Assembly (NCBI RefSeq): GCF_028823615.1
Contig: NZ_JAPEHT010000007.1
Location: 1-48,297 of the forward strand
Length of the DNA stretch: 48,297 nucleotides
Reading direction: 5' to 3'
Origin: Planococcus sp. A6
GTDB lineage: Bacteria > Bacillota > Bacilli > Bacillales_A > Planococcaceae
A program made the translations under genes and the position numbers. This document shows, one piece after another, positions 39,331-48,291 of this stretch. The notes below the pieces were generated by a model. The model did no database searches, was not told the origin of the DNA, and was given only the letters and a program-made list of their open reading frames with translations. Within the stretch, counting starts at the first letter, position 1; every line of letters starts with the position of its first letter.

Positions 39331-40081
39331 ATCTTTTACTTTTGTTCAGGAATCCATCCACAGCCTGATGGTGGGCCTCTTGCGCCCATAATCTAGCGCA
39401 CTCGCGGATCTCCTGATCGACCCGCTGTTTCAAATTCGTTTCCTGCCATTTACGGATCGCTATCTCTTTATAAGCACGGTGTACGGACGGCAGCACTCGG
39501 TTCATTGATGCCAGGAATTGTTCGATATCCCCGTCCTCTTCGATGATGGCGCTGGCCCAGCCGTTCTCAAGCAGTTCACCTGCCGAGTAGGCACGCGCAT
39601 CGCTGAGCATTTTCAGTGACGCGTCATGCTTCAAAGTTTCAAAAAGATAGGTGCCGCCTCCCCACCCGCTCGTGATGGCCAGCGTCCCTTGAATAAAGCC
39701 GCATTTGGCATGTCTCTTCACCAGCCGGTAATCGCACGCTGTCGCAATCTCACAGCCCCCGCCAACCGCAGTGCCGTTGACAAGCGCAATGACCGGGACA
39801 GGAATTGTCTTGATGCGATACAAAGCTTCGCCCATGCGGCTGAGCATCGGCCAAGCCTGCTGTTCTGTTTTCAGTTCATGAAAAACGGACAAGTCGCCGC
39901 CTGAACAAAATGCCTGCTCGCCTGTTGCCGTGATGATGACATAGCGGATGTCTTCTTCCCTGGCGCGGTTAGCGAGTTCTTCAAACCCTTCCATCACTTC
40001 GTTGTTGATGGCGTTGCGGATATGGGGCCGGTTGATCGTAAACGTCATTACCTGATTTTTTGTTTCGATTGTGTATGCCAT
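39329..40081 (-). CDS. Enoyl-CoA hydratase/isomerase (crotonase) family protein
   Basis: Crotonase-fold protein of 250 residues acting on an acyl-CoA thioester. Visible are the oxyanion-hole segment AFCSGGDLS (about 57-65) and GTAVGGGCEIATACDYRL (103-120). Of the two catalytic Glu of enoyl-CoA hydratase, the first is kept (E111), but the second, usually in a QPE context, is Gln here (Q131 in CGFIQG). So hydratase chemistry is doubtful; isomerase, hydrolase or 3-hydroxyisobutyryl-like roles are alternatives. It has AGAGGTGAGTG before its ATG and ends in its own terminator, so it is separate from the carboxylase genes although nearby. Confidence 0.85.
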   Translation of the reverse strand: MAYTIETKNQVMTFTINRPHIRNAINNEVMEGFEELANRAREEDIRYVIITATGEQAFCSGGDLSVFHELKTEQQAWPMLSRMGEALYRIKTIPVPVIALVNGTAVGGGCEIATACDYRLVKRHAKCGFIQGTLAITSGWGGGTYLFETLKHDASLKMLSDARAYSAGELLENGWASAIIEEDGDIEQFLASMNRVLPSVHRAYKEIAIRKWQETNLKQRVDQEIRECARLWAQEAHHQAVDGFLNKSKR

Positions 40082-40126
40082 GTTTCACTCACCTCTGGCT
40101 TTAGTTTACCTGTTTTTCGACAAATG

Positions 40127-40168
40127 AAAAAGGTTATCCGGAGCCATGGCCTCCAGATAACCTTTTTC
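40127..40168 (-). terminator. Terminator after rpmF
   Basis: Minus-strand long stem AAAAAGGTTATC with GATAACCTTTTT, extended by a GGAG / CTCC inner stem; followed by T residues. Strong terminator; nearly symmetric, so it could work in both directions. Confidence 0.92.
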
Positions 40169-40183
40169 TAAGCAAATACTGTT

Positions 40184-40360
40184 TTATTTGCTAGCTACTA
40201 CTTCTTTGCCTTTGTATGATCCACATGCTTTGCAGACATGGTGAGCCAATTTACTTTCGCCACAGCTTGGGCACGCTACCATACCAGGTACGGATAGCTT
40301 GAAATGCGTACGGCGTTTTCTTTTAGCGGTTTTGGATGTTCTTCTGAACGGTACAGCCAT
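40184..40360 (-). CDS. rpmF: 50S ribosomal protein L32
   Basis: A 58-residue ribosomal protein. The basic head ([20 protein letters not shown]) precedes a zinc ribbon with CPSC and CKAC pairs (about residues 27-45), the zinc-binding (C+) type. The start at 40360 has AAGGAGGTGTCACCA ahead; an extension of three codons is not supported. It follows the DUF177 gene by 24 bp, a pairing seen in most bacteria. Confidence 0.97.
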   Translation of the reverse strand: MAVPFRRTSKTAKRKRRTHFKLSVPGMVACPSCGESKLAHHVCKACGSYKGKEVVASK

Positions 40361-40384
40361 TGGTGACACCTCCTTACAATGATT

Positions 40385-40921
40385 CTATTCATCTGTCTGA
40401 TCGAAATACTTGGCTAAATCAGCCAGTCTTGGATCCGGTTTTGATTGTGCTTCTTCCTTCTCGGCCAGAACTTCTTCATCTGACAAATAAGACCAGTCGT
40501 TGCCGCCTTTGATGACGGTTTGTTCTGAGTCTTCCTTGAAGACCTGTATAGGGACTTCAAGGGCGATCAGCTCTTCCAATATCGGCTGAAGATTAATGAC
40601 TTCAGTCGTTACCGTGTGGACATATTCGTCCTCGCCTTCTTCACGGCCTTTTTCAGACCAATCGAAGATTTCCACGGTGTCGATGCTGATCGGATATTCG
40701 ACATCTTCCCAAGTTCGTGCACAGGGCAGCGTAAGCGTCCCTTCAAGATGGAGCATGCACGTCATTTGTTGCGAACCAATCGTACAGTGTCCTGTGACGT
40801 GTATAGGAGATACGGCGCGAATATCGCTATTGCGCTTTTTCGCCTCATCCAATTGAACATACTGGTCAATTGGCATCCCGTCGTTACGATACTTTTGTAG
40901 CTGTTGAATCGCTATTTTCAT
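40385..40921 (-). CDS. ylbN: DUF177 / YceD-family protein (YlbN)
   Basis: A 178-residue protein with the DUF177 core: ALHLEG-type strand (CMLHLEGTLTLPCARTWEDVEYPI) and, near the end, the EEVLAEKEEAQSKPDPRLADLAKYF segment shared by the family, which usually reads PRLAKLKxL. The bacterial YceD is linked to 23S rRNA processing or ribosome assembly, and it is always next to rpmF. GAGGTGATTACTT precedes the ATG. A perfect sigma-A promoter drives the pair. Confidence 0.93.
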   Translation of the reverse strand: MKIAIQQLQKYRNDGMPIDQYVQLDEAKKRNSDIRAVSPIHVTGHCTIGSQQMTCMLHLEGTLTLPCARTWEDVEYPISIDTVEIFDWSEKGREEGEDEYVHTVTTEVINLQPILEELIALEVPIQVFKEDSEQTVIKGGNDWSYLSDEEVLAEKEEAQSKPDPRLADLAKYFDQTDE

Positions 40922-40949
40922 AAGTAATCACCTCAAGACAACAAAGTTG

Positions 40950-40978
40950 ATTATATAATGTAGAACAAACGATGTCAA
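40950..40978 (-). promoter_or_regulatory. Consensus sigma-A promoter of ylbN-rpmF
   Basis: Minus strand: perfect TTGACA (40978-40973), 17-nt spacer, perfect TATAAT (40955-40950). The best promoter in the window, as expected for a ribosomal protein gene. Confidence 0.94.
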
Positions 40979-40987
40979 GAAAAAATC

Positions 40988-41017
40988 TTGTCACCATAAT
41001 TCGCTCATCGTTATACT
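40988..41017 (+). promoter_or_regulatory. Promoter of tmcAL
   Basis: Plus strand: TTGTCA (40988-40993), 18-nt spacer, TATACT (41012-41017), 31 bp before the tmcAL ATG. It diverges from the ylbN promoter, the two -35 boxes lying 9 bp apart. Confidence 0.8.
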
Positions 41018-41048
41018 AGAACTAATCATACCAAAAGAAGGTGCTGTA

Positions 41049-42263
41049 ATGAAAGCGACAGGAATCGTTGTTGAATATAACCCTTTCCATAATGGCCATT
41101 TGCATCACGCAGCGAAAGCAAAGGAACTGTCAGGCGCCGATGTGGTCGTTGCCGTTATGAGCGGCCAGTTCCTCCAGCGTGGCGAGCCGGCGTTTGCGGA
41201 CAAGTGGACACGCACGGAAATGGCGCTGTCGGCTGGCGTCGATGTGGTCATCGAACTGCCCTATGCTTTCGCGACCGCTCAGGCATCTGAATTCGCGCGC
41301 GGCGCCATCCATTTGCTCGACGCAGCAGGATGCGATTCTTTTTGCTTTGGCAGCGAACAAGGTGAAATTGAACCGTTCTTGAACAGCCTGGAGTTGTTGA
41401 ACACCAAAAGAGAGCAATACGAAACAATCATTCATGACAGGGTGCAGACCGGCATCAGCTACCCAAAAGCGTTGAACGACGCTTACTTAAGCTTAACGAG
41501 CGGCAGCGACCGTTATGCTGACTTGACCAAACCGAACAATATTCTCGGCTATCATTATATAGAAGCAGCCCATACGATCAACAGCGCGATGGCGCCACTG
41601 ACGATACAGCGCATCGGTGCAGGCTATCACGATCCGCTAGAGCCTGGTGTGGCGATTGCCAGTGCCACCGGCATCCGCAATGCCTTTTTCGAAGGTGAGG
41701 AGCTCGGGGAACTAGCACTTTATTTACCGTCGAGCAGCATCCGTTTGCTCGAGCGGGTTCACGCGGAACAGCAAGGATTTGTCGACTGGCAACGGTTTTA
41801 TCCCACGTTGCGCTTCACGATTTTACGCGAAGGGCCAAAAGCACTTGCGCGTTTTGCCGAAGTAACGGAAGGCATCGAAAACTTGATCCATGAGTCGGCT
41901 AAGCGCTCGGAGACCTTTGAGGTCTTCATCAGCCGCGTGAAGAGCAAACGCTTCACACGGACGCGTATACAGCGCATGTTGACCCACATCTTCACGGGGT
42001 ACACGCAACAGGAAGCACAAGCGGCCAAACAGCCGGAATACATCCGCTTGCTTGGCATGACGCATAGCGGCAGGCGTTATTTGAATGAACGAAAAAAAGC
42101 CATCCCGCTCCCTGTCATCAGCCGCGCAGCGGATTTGACAGGAAACATGGGACAGCTCGATATCCGCGCATCGGCACTTTACCTTCAAGCGATCGGCGCA
42201 GACTCATTGAAAAAGGAATACACAACACCGCCTATTTACCTGGGCGATAGTTCCGACAAATAA
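41049..42263 (+). CDS. tmcAL: tRNA(Met) cytidine acetate ligase (TmcAL, YlbM)
   Basis: Forms acetyl-AMP and acetylates N4 of the wobble cytidine of elongator tRNA-Met. The 404-residue protein opens with GIVVEYNPFHNGHLHH, containing the HxGH motif of nucleotidylyltransferases, followed by VMSGQFLQRGEPAFADKW. The middle part (GYHYIEAA) and C-terminal RLLGMTHSGRRYLNE are also typical. AGAAGGTGCTGTA precedes the ATG. First plus-strand gene in the window, divergent from ylbN and convergent with ylbL, which it overlaps by 28 bp at the 3' ends. Confidence 0.95.
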   Translation: MKATGIVVEYNPFHNGHLHHAAKAKELSGADVVVAVMSGQFLQRGEPAFADKWTRTEMALSAGVDVVIELPYAFATAQASEFARGAIHLLDAAGCDSFCFGSEQGEIEPFLNSLELLNTKREQYETIIHDRVQTGISYPKALNDAYLSLTSGSDRYADLTKPNNILGYHYIEAAHTINSAMAPLTIQRIGAGYHDPLEPGVAIASATGIRNAFFEGEELGELALYLPSSSIRLLERVHAEQQGFVDWQRFYPTLRFTILREGPKALARFAEVTEGIENLIHESAKRSETFEVFISRVKSKRFTRTRIQRMLTHIFTGYTQQEAQAAKQPEYIRLLGMTHSGRRYLNERKKAIPLPVISRAADLTGNMGQLDIRASALYLQAIGADSLKKEYTTPPIYLGDSSDK

Positions 42264-43261
42264 TCAAGTGCCGCATCGATATCGGTGACCGGGACGATAT
42301 CCATCTCGGTGCCGATTTCTTCTGCGGTTTCCATCGCGACATCAAAATTGCTCGGCGTCCCGGATTCGCCTTCATTGTCCGGTGCGAAGAAAACGTCGAT
42401 GCCGGCACGGTCTGCCGCCATGACTTTTTGGTCGATCCCGCCGATAGGCCCTACCGTCCCGTCACTTTCCATCGTGCCGGTTCCCGCGATGTCATACCCA
42501 TGGGTAATGTCTTCATCCAGCAATTGGTTCAGGATTTCCAAGGTGAACATCAACCCGGCGGACGGCCCGCCGATGGTGTCGGAATCGATCGAAACATCCG
42601 GAGTCGTTTCGATTTCTTTGTCTTCCACAAACGAAATACCGATGCCCGCACGCTCAGGCTCTGTCGGCAACGGGGCCAGTGTGACCGTTTGGTTAATCGT
42701 GCGCTCATCGCGCTCGATCACCAGTTCCACTTCATCCCCCACCTTCTTGGTGCCTAAATAATCAAGGAAATCTTCCATCGAATCATAAGCTTGCCCATCG
42801 ATTTCCAATAAACGGTCGCCTGGCGACAATAAACCGGCAGCCGCCCCGTCTTCCAGCACGTTTAGGATGAACACTCCGTTACTCGATACTTCATAGGGCT
42901 TCCCTGCTTCTTCAAAGGCCACTTGCAGCGCATTGACCTGTGAATCGGACATCAGCTTTAATTGCCTTACATTATATTCCTCATCGCTTTCGTGAGGGCT
43001 TCTCACTTGTTCCGGGTCGAGCACTTTATAGCCTTCCTGAAATTGCGCCATGATGTATAAAGCTGGAGTCGCATTGAACATCGTCACCGTCATCAAGCTG
43101 AGCGTGCCTGCATCATCTTCATCCCGCCCCTCCACTTCCACCAGCGGCGATAGCTCGTATGCATCGCCTGGGCGTGAAATATAGGCATCCAGCCGGTAGG
43201 AGCTGACAAACACGACGAGCGCCATCACCAGCACAAAAAACCATAGTTTTTTATTTTTCAT
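42236..43261 (-). CDS. ylbL: PDZ-Lon serine protease YlbL (SepM-like)
   Basis: Membrane-anchored protease of 341 residues: N-terminal signal anchor (LWFFVLVMALVVFVSSY), a PDZ domain (about residues 115-195, with NGVFILNVLEDGAAAGLLSPGDRLLEIDG), and a Lon-type S16 catalytic domain with the serine in GGPSAGLMFTLE and the lysine in IDQKVMAADRAG. The family includes SepM of streptococci, which trims a competence peptide; B. subtilis YlbL degrades a DNA-damage division checkpoint inhibitor (YneA). The start follows GGAGAGGATATGCG. The two genes ylbJ and ylbK that separate it from coaD in B. subtilis are missing. Confidence 0.92.
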   Translation of the reverse strand: MKNKKLWFFVLVMALVVFVSSYRLDAYISRPGDAYELSPLVEVEGRDEDDAGTLSLMTVTMFNATPALYIMAQFQEGYKVLDPEQVRSPHESDEEYNVRQLKLMSDSQVNALQVAFEEAGKPYEVSSNGVFILNVLEDGAAAGLLSPGDRLLEIDGQAYDSMEDFLDYLGTKKVGDEVELVIERDERTINQTVTLAPLPTEPERAGIGISFVEDKEIETTPDVSIDSDTIGGPSAGLMFTLEILNQLLDEDITHGYDIAGTGTMESDGTVGPIGGIDQKVMAADRAGIDVFFAPDNEGESGTPSNFDVAMETAEEIGTEMDIVPVTDIDAALDYLSELSPR

Positions 43262-43294
43262 CGCATATCCTCTCCTTTTCGTTCGAACCACAAC

Positions 43295-43316
43295 AAAAAG
43301 CCACGTGTCACGTGAC

Positions 43317-43318
<2 letters not shown>
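43295..43318 (-). terminator. Terminator after coaD
   Basis: Minus-strand stem AAGTCACGT / ACGTGGCTT with a 3-nt loop, followed by five T. Separates coaD from ylbL. Confidence 0.85.
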
Positions 43319-44364
<1,046 letters not shown>

Positions 44365-44447
44365 ACTATCGCCTCTTACTTTATCATTTTAGTACTGCAA
44401 ATACCGCCCATAATGTTAGAATGGATTCTGGAAAGGACGTGTTTTAG

Positions 44448-44828
44448 ATGATACAACGTTTTATCGAGCTTGGAGAAGGGTACGGCGATATATATGAACT
44501 TCGCCAATTGATGGAAAGCAATCAAGAACGGTTTATGCACGGATTCGTGTTCGTTTCAAAAACGAAAGATGGCCATCCAGTCGTTTCCGTTGCCGCTGCA
44601 TTCCGGCCAGCCCAAGAAGGCAATTTCATGCCGATCTATTTATGCCGCGAAGGCGTACCGGACGGGTCAAAACGATTGGCCATGTTTGAGGACGCAGTAA
44701 AGCAATTGGGCCATGAGCCGATTCGCATGGACGTCAAGCATTCTTCACAATACGCAGACACCAAACTTTATTTCGGCCATCTCATCGCCATTCTCAGGCT
44801 CAACCATTATATTCCGCCGATGCAATGA
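44448..44828 (+). CDS. Uncharacterised small protein, DUF7147-like
   Basis: A 126-residue cytosolic protein beginning MIQRFIELGEGYGDIYELRQ, a start I associate with a small Bacillales family (often mislabelled methylthioribose kinase; DUF7147). It contains FVFVSKTKDGHPVVSVAAAF and FMPIYLCREGVPDG, and no membrane or signal segment. GGAAAGGACG precedes the ATG. Read in the plus direction between rsmD and ylbG, which both read minus; its stop abuts the ylbG stop. Function unknown. Confidence 0.75.
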   Translation: MIQRFIELGEGYGDIYELRQLMESNQERFMHGFVFVSKTKDGHPVVSVAAAFRPAQEGNFMPIYLCREGVPDGSKRLAMFEDAVKQLGHEPIRMDVKHSSQYADTKLYFGHLIAILRLNHYIPPMQ

Positions 44829-45101
44829 TCACAAGCCGATTTTATAATCGTATTCCTTCGCTTTATCGGGCTTGGCATTTTCATATTCCGTCTTGAGGAA
44901 AGGACGCTGGGACTCCAGCACTTTCTTGACATACGGCAGCTTGGATAGTTTTTCTTTTGTGGCTTCGATTTTGTCCTGGTCCATATAGACGACAACATAT
45001 TTCAATTTGCGGGAAATAAAATGGACGTGTCCATACTTCCGCAGCGATTTTGCTTGTTTCAGCTGATGCACATAGACAATCAGACCTTGGCGATCATGCA
45101 T
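44829..45101 (-). CDS. ylbG: YlbG/DUF2129-family protein
   Basis: A 90-residue basic protein: [29 protein letters not shown] and [27 protein letters not shown] are typical of the DUF2129 family (YlbG). Function unknown. AGAGGGATAGAT precedes the ATG. In B. subtilis it lies directly between ylbF and rsmD; here two plus-strand genes have been placed around it. Confidence 0.9.
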   Translation of the reverse strand: MHDRQGLIVYVHQLKQAKSLRKYGHVHFISRKLKYVVVYMDQDKIEATKEKLSKLPYVKKVLESQRPFLKTEYENAKPDKAKEYDYKIGL

Positions 45102-45164
45102 ATCTATCCCTCTTTTCTAAACTCTAGAATACCATAGGTCTAAAAAAAGCCGCAACCGAATAAA

Positions 45165-45194
45165 CTGACAGCAAGTGAAGCGTTCCGCTATAAT
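45165..45194 (+). promoter_or_regulatory. Promoter of the glycerophosphodiesterase gene
   Basis: CTGACA (45165-45170), 18-nt spacer, perfect TATAAT (45189-45194), 33 bp before the ATG. Confidence 0.8.
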
Positions 45195-45227
45195 GTGGAT
45201 ACTACCAAAACAGGGGGTAATACATAT

Positions 45228-46142
45228 ATGGGTAAGAAAACGAAAATCGGACTGGCCGCAGCCGCTGTTGGCGCAGCCGCATGGGCCGGCTCTAAAGCAT
45301 TTACGGAACCACAGCAACGGCCTCAAAAAGCCGTGCTCGATTACAAGCACCCGATCGTCCTCGCCCATCGCGGCGGCAGCTCGCTCGCGCCCGAACATAC
45401 GATGGCGGCTTTTGACCGCGCCGCAGAACTCGGCGTGCACGGCTTTGAAATCGATATTCGCATGACCAATGACGAGGAGATCTTAGTTTTCCACGATGAA
45501 TTTGTCGACCGTACTTCCGGATCAGCTGGCCGCGTAGCCGAAATGACACTCGAAGAATTGCGGGAGCTTGACCTTGGCTACCATTTCGTCGATGGCCAAG
45601 GTGAAAATTCATACCGCGGAAAAGGCGAAAAAGTCGTCCTGCTTCGTGAATTGCTGGAGAAATTCCCGCAGATGTATATCAATATCGATATCAAAGACGC
45701 ACCTGATACGTATGAAGGCAGTCTGGTGCCATCGAAGCTGTGGCGCTTGATCGAATCACTTGGCGCGGAAGACCGTGTCGTCGTCACCAGCTTCTACGAC
45801 GAACAAATCGACCGTTTCAATTTATACGCCCAAAACCGTGTGGCTCTTGGCGCTGGGGAAAATGAAGTGCGCAAAGCTTTCACTTCCTTCAATAGCCAGT
45901 TCGGCCATCTGTATGCACCGCGAGCGGATGTCGTGCAGATTCCGGTAAAACATTCGGTATTCCGTCTTGACTCTGCTCGGTTCATTGCCTTCCTTGACCG
46001 ATTGAATGTCCCGGTTCATTATTGGGTCATCGACAACAAGGAAGCGATGGAGAAATTGATCAACTCCGGAGCCAAAGGCATCATCACCGACCGGCCTGAT
46101 ATCGCCATCGAATTGATTTCGGCACTAGAAGAAAAACGCTAA
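45228..46142 (+). CDS. Glycerophosphodiester phosphodiesterase, membrane-anchored
   Basis: Hydrolyses glycerophosphodiesters to glycerol-3-phosphate and alcohol. The 304-residue protein has a short hydrophobic Ala-rich N-terminus (IGLAAAAVGAAAWAGSKAF), probably a weak membrane anchor or signal with no lipobox, then the GDPD barrel: AHRGGSSLAPEHT (about residues 46-58), GFEIDIRMTNDEE with acidic metal ligands, and VFHDEFVDRTSG with the second catalytic His. AGGGGGTAATACATAT precedes the ATG. An own promoter and terminator make it a single unit inserted between ylbG and ylbF. Confidence 0.93.
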   Translation: MGKKTKIGLAAAAVGAAAWAGSKAFTEPQQRPQKAVLDYKHPIVLAHRGGSSLAPEHTMAAFDRAAELGVHGFEIDIRMTNDEEILVFHDEFVDRTSGSAGRVAEMTLEELRELDLGYHFVDGQGENSYRGKGEKVVLLRELLEKFPQMYINIDIKDAPDTYEGSLVPSKLWRLIESLGAEDRVVVTSFYDEQIDRFNLYAQNRVALGAGENEVRKAFTSFNSQFGHLYAPRADVVQIPVKHSVFRLDSARFIAFLDRLNVPVHYWVIDNKEAMEKLINSGAKGIITDRPDIAIELISALEEKR

Positions 46143-46143
46143 T

Positions 46144-46179
46144 AAAAAAAGTGCAACCCATTGAGGTTGCACTTTTTTA
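46144..46179. terminator. Bidirectional terminator between the phosphodiesterase gene and ylbF
   Basis: Stem AAAAAAGTGCAACC / GGTTGCACTTTTTT with a 6-nt loop; T tracts on both strands serve the two convergent genes. Confidence 0.95.
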
Positions 46180-46626
46180 TTATGCGGAGCAGGAACAGCC
46201 GCCGCCTGTGCCGCAGCCGCTTCCGCACGAGGAATCCGAAGAAAAGAACGGATTGCTCGAAGGGATCTTAACGGCTTCTGACACCGAACGGCCCAGGATA
46301 AAGCTCACTTGGTCCATCAAATCCTGCAGCTCATTTTCCGCGAGCCGCAGCTCTGCTACCTTTTCATTAAGGTCCAGCCGGCGTTTATCCACGCGGATTT
46401 GCTTCATCACCCGTTTGTAGTCGGGGTGGTATTTGCCGAAGCGCTGCACTTCTTCGTACAGCTCCTTCAGCCTGGCGAAATCATGGATCTCCCTCGCCAA
46501 TAGTTTATCGCTATAGACAGAGTCATAGGCATCGCGGTATTTCGCAGCCTGCTCTGATTGCAGTATCATTTCACTCAGCTCGTCCGCAGAGTCAGTTATA
46601 CCGACCCATTCGTAGGTCATGATCAC
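46180..46626 (-). CDS. ylbF: YlbF/RicF-family protein with cysteine-rich tail
   Basis: Member of the RicA-RicF-RicT (Y-complex) system, which in B. subtilis assists RNase Y in mRNA maturation and affects competence and biofilm. The 148-residue, mostly helical protein has QRFGKYHPDYKRVMKQIR and AENELQDLMDQVS, as in YlbF, and a C-terminal tail with four Cys in CGSGCGTGGGCSC, which in B. subtilis helps hold iron-sulfur clusters. The start is taken as GTG (AGGAGG eight bases upstream); an ATG two codons later is possible. The partner genes ricA and ricT are outside the window. Confidence 0.9.
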   Translation of the reverse strand: MIMTYEWVGITDSADELSEMILQSEQAAKYRDAYDSVYSDKLLAREIHDFARLKELYEEVQRFGKYHPDYKRVMKQIRVDKRRLDLNEKVAELRLAENELQDLMDQVSFILGRSVSEAVKIPSSNPFFSSDSSCGSGCGTGGGCSCSA

Positions 46627-46650
46627 TTTGCATTCCTCCTCTACGCTTTC

Positions 46651-46659
46651 ATCATATCA
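46651..46659 (-). promoter_or_regulatory. Possible extended -10 promoter of ylbF
   Basis: Minus strand TGATATGAT (hexamer TATGAT at 46656-46651), 25 bp before the start codon; no clear -35. Confidence 0.45.
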
Positions 46660-46720
46660 GATTGTTTTCCAGATTCATACACCGATTACCCCTGAAAATA
46701 ACTGAAAATGAAAGCTCGCC

Positions 46721-47785
46721 CTATTGGCTTTCGTAGACGCCTGGATCTTGCTTCAACAGGATCTGGCTGTAATACTTGCCGAACACGCCGACGCCGACCT
46801 GGTTGTATTGTGTACTCAATAAGGTTCCCCTGTGGCTCGGGGAGTTGAACCAGCCATGCAAGGTCTCCGGTGCATCATAATAGCGTGAAGCCGTGTTGAT
46901 TGCCGCCAGATCGAACGGAATATCCGCGCCTTGTAAGCGGGCTTCCAAATCCGACACTTCCATCTCTACGGAAGTGAACTCCATGCGCGCCATTTCCTCG
47001 CTCGTCTGCTCGGCTAATAAACTGATGCCGACATTTTCTTTAACTAAGGAGCGCTGATGGCGAAGCCGGTAGACATTGGTCAAATCGACCAGTTGTTTAG
47101 CGTTCGCATCATCAATCGACCGCTGCAAGGTCGACGAGGGCCTTGGCGTCACCAATAAATCGCCTGAATACATCATATCGTAAGGCTGATGGCGGATCAG
47201 CGTTTCCGCATCCATGAACCTAACCGCCTCTAATTGCTGGTCTTCAGCGTCAATATACAATTGCGCGTAGAGGTCTTCAAAACTGACCAAGATCCGTTTA
47301 TCCATATCCTGCTCACTTAAATTAAAAGTATACGTATTGGTTCCATATTTTACGGTCACTTCATTCTCGACAATCGTAAACCTGTACAAGTCAGCAAGCG
47401 TCTGCCCGATTGTATAAGGTTCGACATCTGTAGACTCACCAGCTGCATAAACTTGGACAACCCGCCCTTCCTTTACTCCCACCATGACGAAATTAGAATA
47501 CGCGGCATCGTACACCCACCACTCATAGCCAAAAGCGGATGGCTCGATGCGGTCGGGCTGGCCATGCTCTGCCAACCAGTCTTCCGATGGCTCCCCAATG
47601 TGTACGGAAAGCCCGCTCGTTGGCCGTTCAACATCAAGCACAGATTCCGTCAAGTTATCGGCCGGTAAAGGATCTGCTGGCCGCGGTGCTTCAAGTAATT
47701 CATTTTCACTGATTGACGGGTCCAAGTAAAACAGTCCAATCAGGACAATCGCCAAGAAAATCATGATGCGTAACAAGTCCTTCAC
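46721..47785 (-). CDS. ylbC: CAP-domain (SCP-like) membrane protein YlbC
   Basis: A 354-residue protein with a signal anchor (LLRIMIFLAIVLIGLFYL, about residues 4-21), a CAP-associated N-terminal domain (VHIGEPSEDWLAEHGQPDRI onward) and a C-terminal CAP/SCP domain (LVDLTNVYRLRHQRSLV; WFNSPSHRGTLLSTQYNQVGVGV). Extracellular; role unknown. The start is the GTG at 47785, with GGAG eight bases before it; the GTG at 47803 would put that site inside the gene. Same location and size as B. subtilis ylbC. Confidence 0.9.
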   Translation of the reverse strand: MKDLLRIMIFLAIVLIGLFYLDPSISENELLEAPRPADPLPADNLTESVLDVERPTSGLSVHIGEPSEDWLAEHGQPDRIEPSAFGYEWWVYDAAYSNFVMVGVKEGRVVQVYAAGESTDVEPYTIGQTLADLYRFTIVENEVTVKYGTNTYTFNLSEQDMDKRILVSFEDLYAQLYIDAEDQQLEAVRFMDAETLIRHQPYDMMYSGDLLVTPRPSSTLQRSIDDANAKQLVDLTNVYRLRHQRSLVKENVGISLLAEQTSEEMARMEFTSVEMEVSDLEARLQGADIPFDLAAINTASRYYDAPETLHGWFNSPSHRGTLLSTQYNQVGVGVFGKYYSQILLKQDPGVYESQ

Positions 47786-47814
47786 TGAATCAGCTCCTGA
47801 CACCCATTTTCCCC

Positions 47815-47844
47815 ATTATAACAGCCGCCTGCATTCTGACACAA
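47815..47844 (-). promoter_or_regulatory. Promoter of ylbC
   Basis: Minus strand: TTGTGT (47844-47839), 18-nt spacer, extended -10 TGTTATAAT with hexamer 47820-47815. Confidence 0.82.
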
Positions 47845-47852
47845 TCTAGCCA

Positions 47853-47881
47853 TTGCATGTACCTAAAATATGATCTATTAT
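47853..47881 (+). promoter_or_regulatory. Promoter of the yugN-like gene
   Basis: Plus strand: TTGCAT (47853-47858), 17-nt spacer, TATTAT (47876-47881). Divergent from the ylbC promoter. Confidence 0.68.
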
Positions 47882-47925
47882 TAAAGGAGCATTCAGTCTT
47901 TTTTTGTTATAGAGGAGGAGATCCC

Positions 47926-48291
47926 ATGTATTTTGAAAATACAGGACTAGAGAACATCGAAGTGGATATTACATTGCTTGAAGACATCATGAACAAGCAT
48001 GGCTTAACGAAAGAAGGCCAGTGGGATTATGAGCGTGTCACATACGACCGCAAATTCATCGTCCGTGAAGGCACTTATTACTTGCGCGTTTTCGCATACG
48101 CGATCGACGGAGATGTCGATGCCAACGATGCGACTGTCCGCGTCTTGAAGCCGGTCATCGGCAAGCACTACTACCCGCACGGCATTGAATATGGTGAAGA
48201 CGAGCATTTCCCGGATCACCTATTGAAAACTGGCGCTGAAATTTTGGCTTCCATCAAAAAAGAAATTTCCGAGTTCGAAATCAAAGCGTAA
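47926..48291 (+). CDS. YugN-like family protein
   Basis: A 121-residue cytosolic protein matching the YugN-like family: GLENIEVDITLLEDIMNKHG near the start, then WDYERVTYDRKFIVREGTYYLRVFAYAIDGD and HYYPHGIEYGEDEHFP. Function unknown. The ATG at 47926 has AGGAGGAGATCCC ahead; further upstream in-frame codons lie in the promoter region. Complete within the window; six bases follow the stop. Confidence 0.88.
   Translation: MYFENTGLENIEVDITLLEDIMNKHGLTKEGQWDYERVTYDRKFIVREGTYYLRVFAYAIDGDVDANDATVRVLKPVIGKHYYPHGIEYGEDEHFPDHLLKTGAEILASIKKEISEFEIKA

Noticed and set aside
46690-46713. Short direct repeat CTGAAAATAA/CTGAAAATG after ylbC
   Set aside because: Only two imperfect copies in AT-rich intergenic DNA; no link to a promoter or a hairpin.
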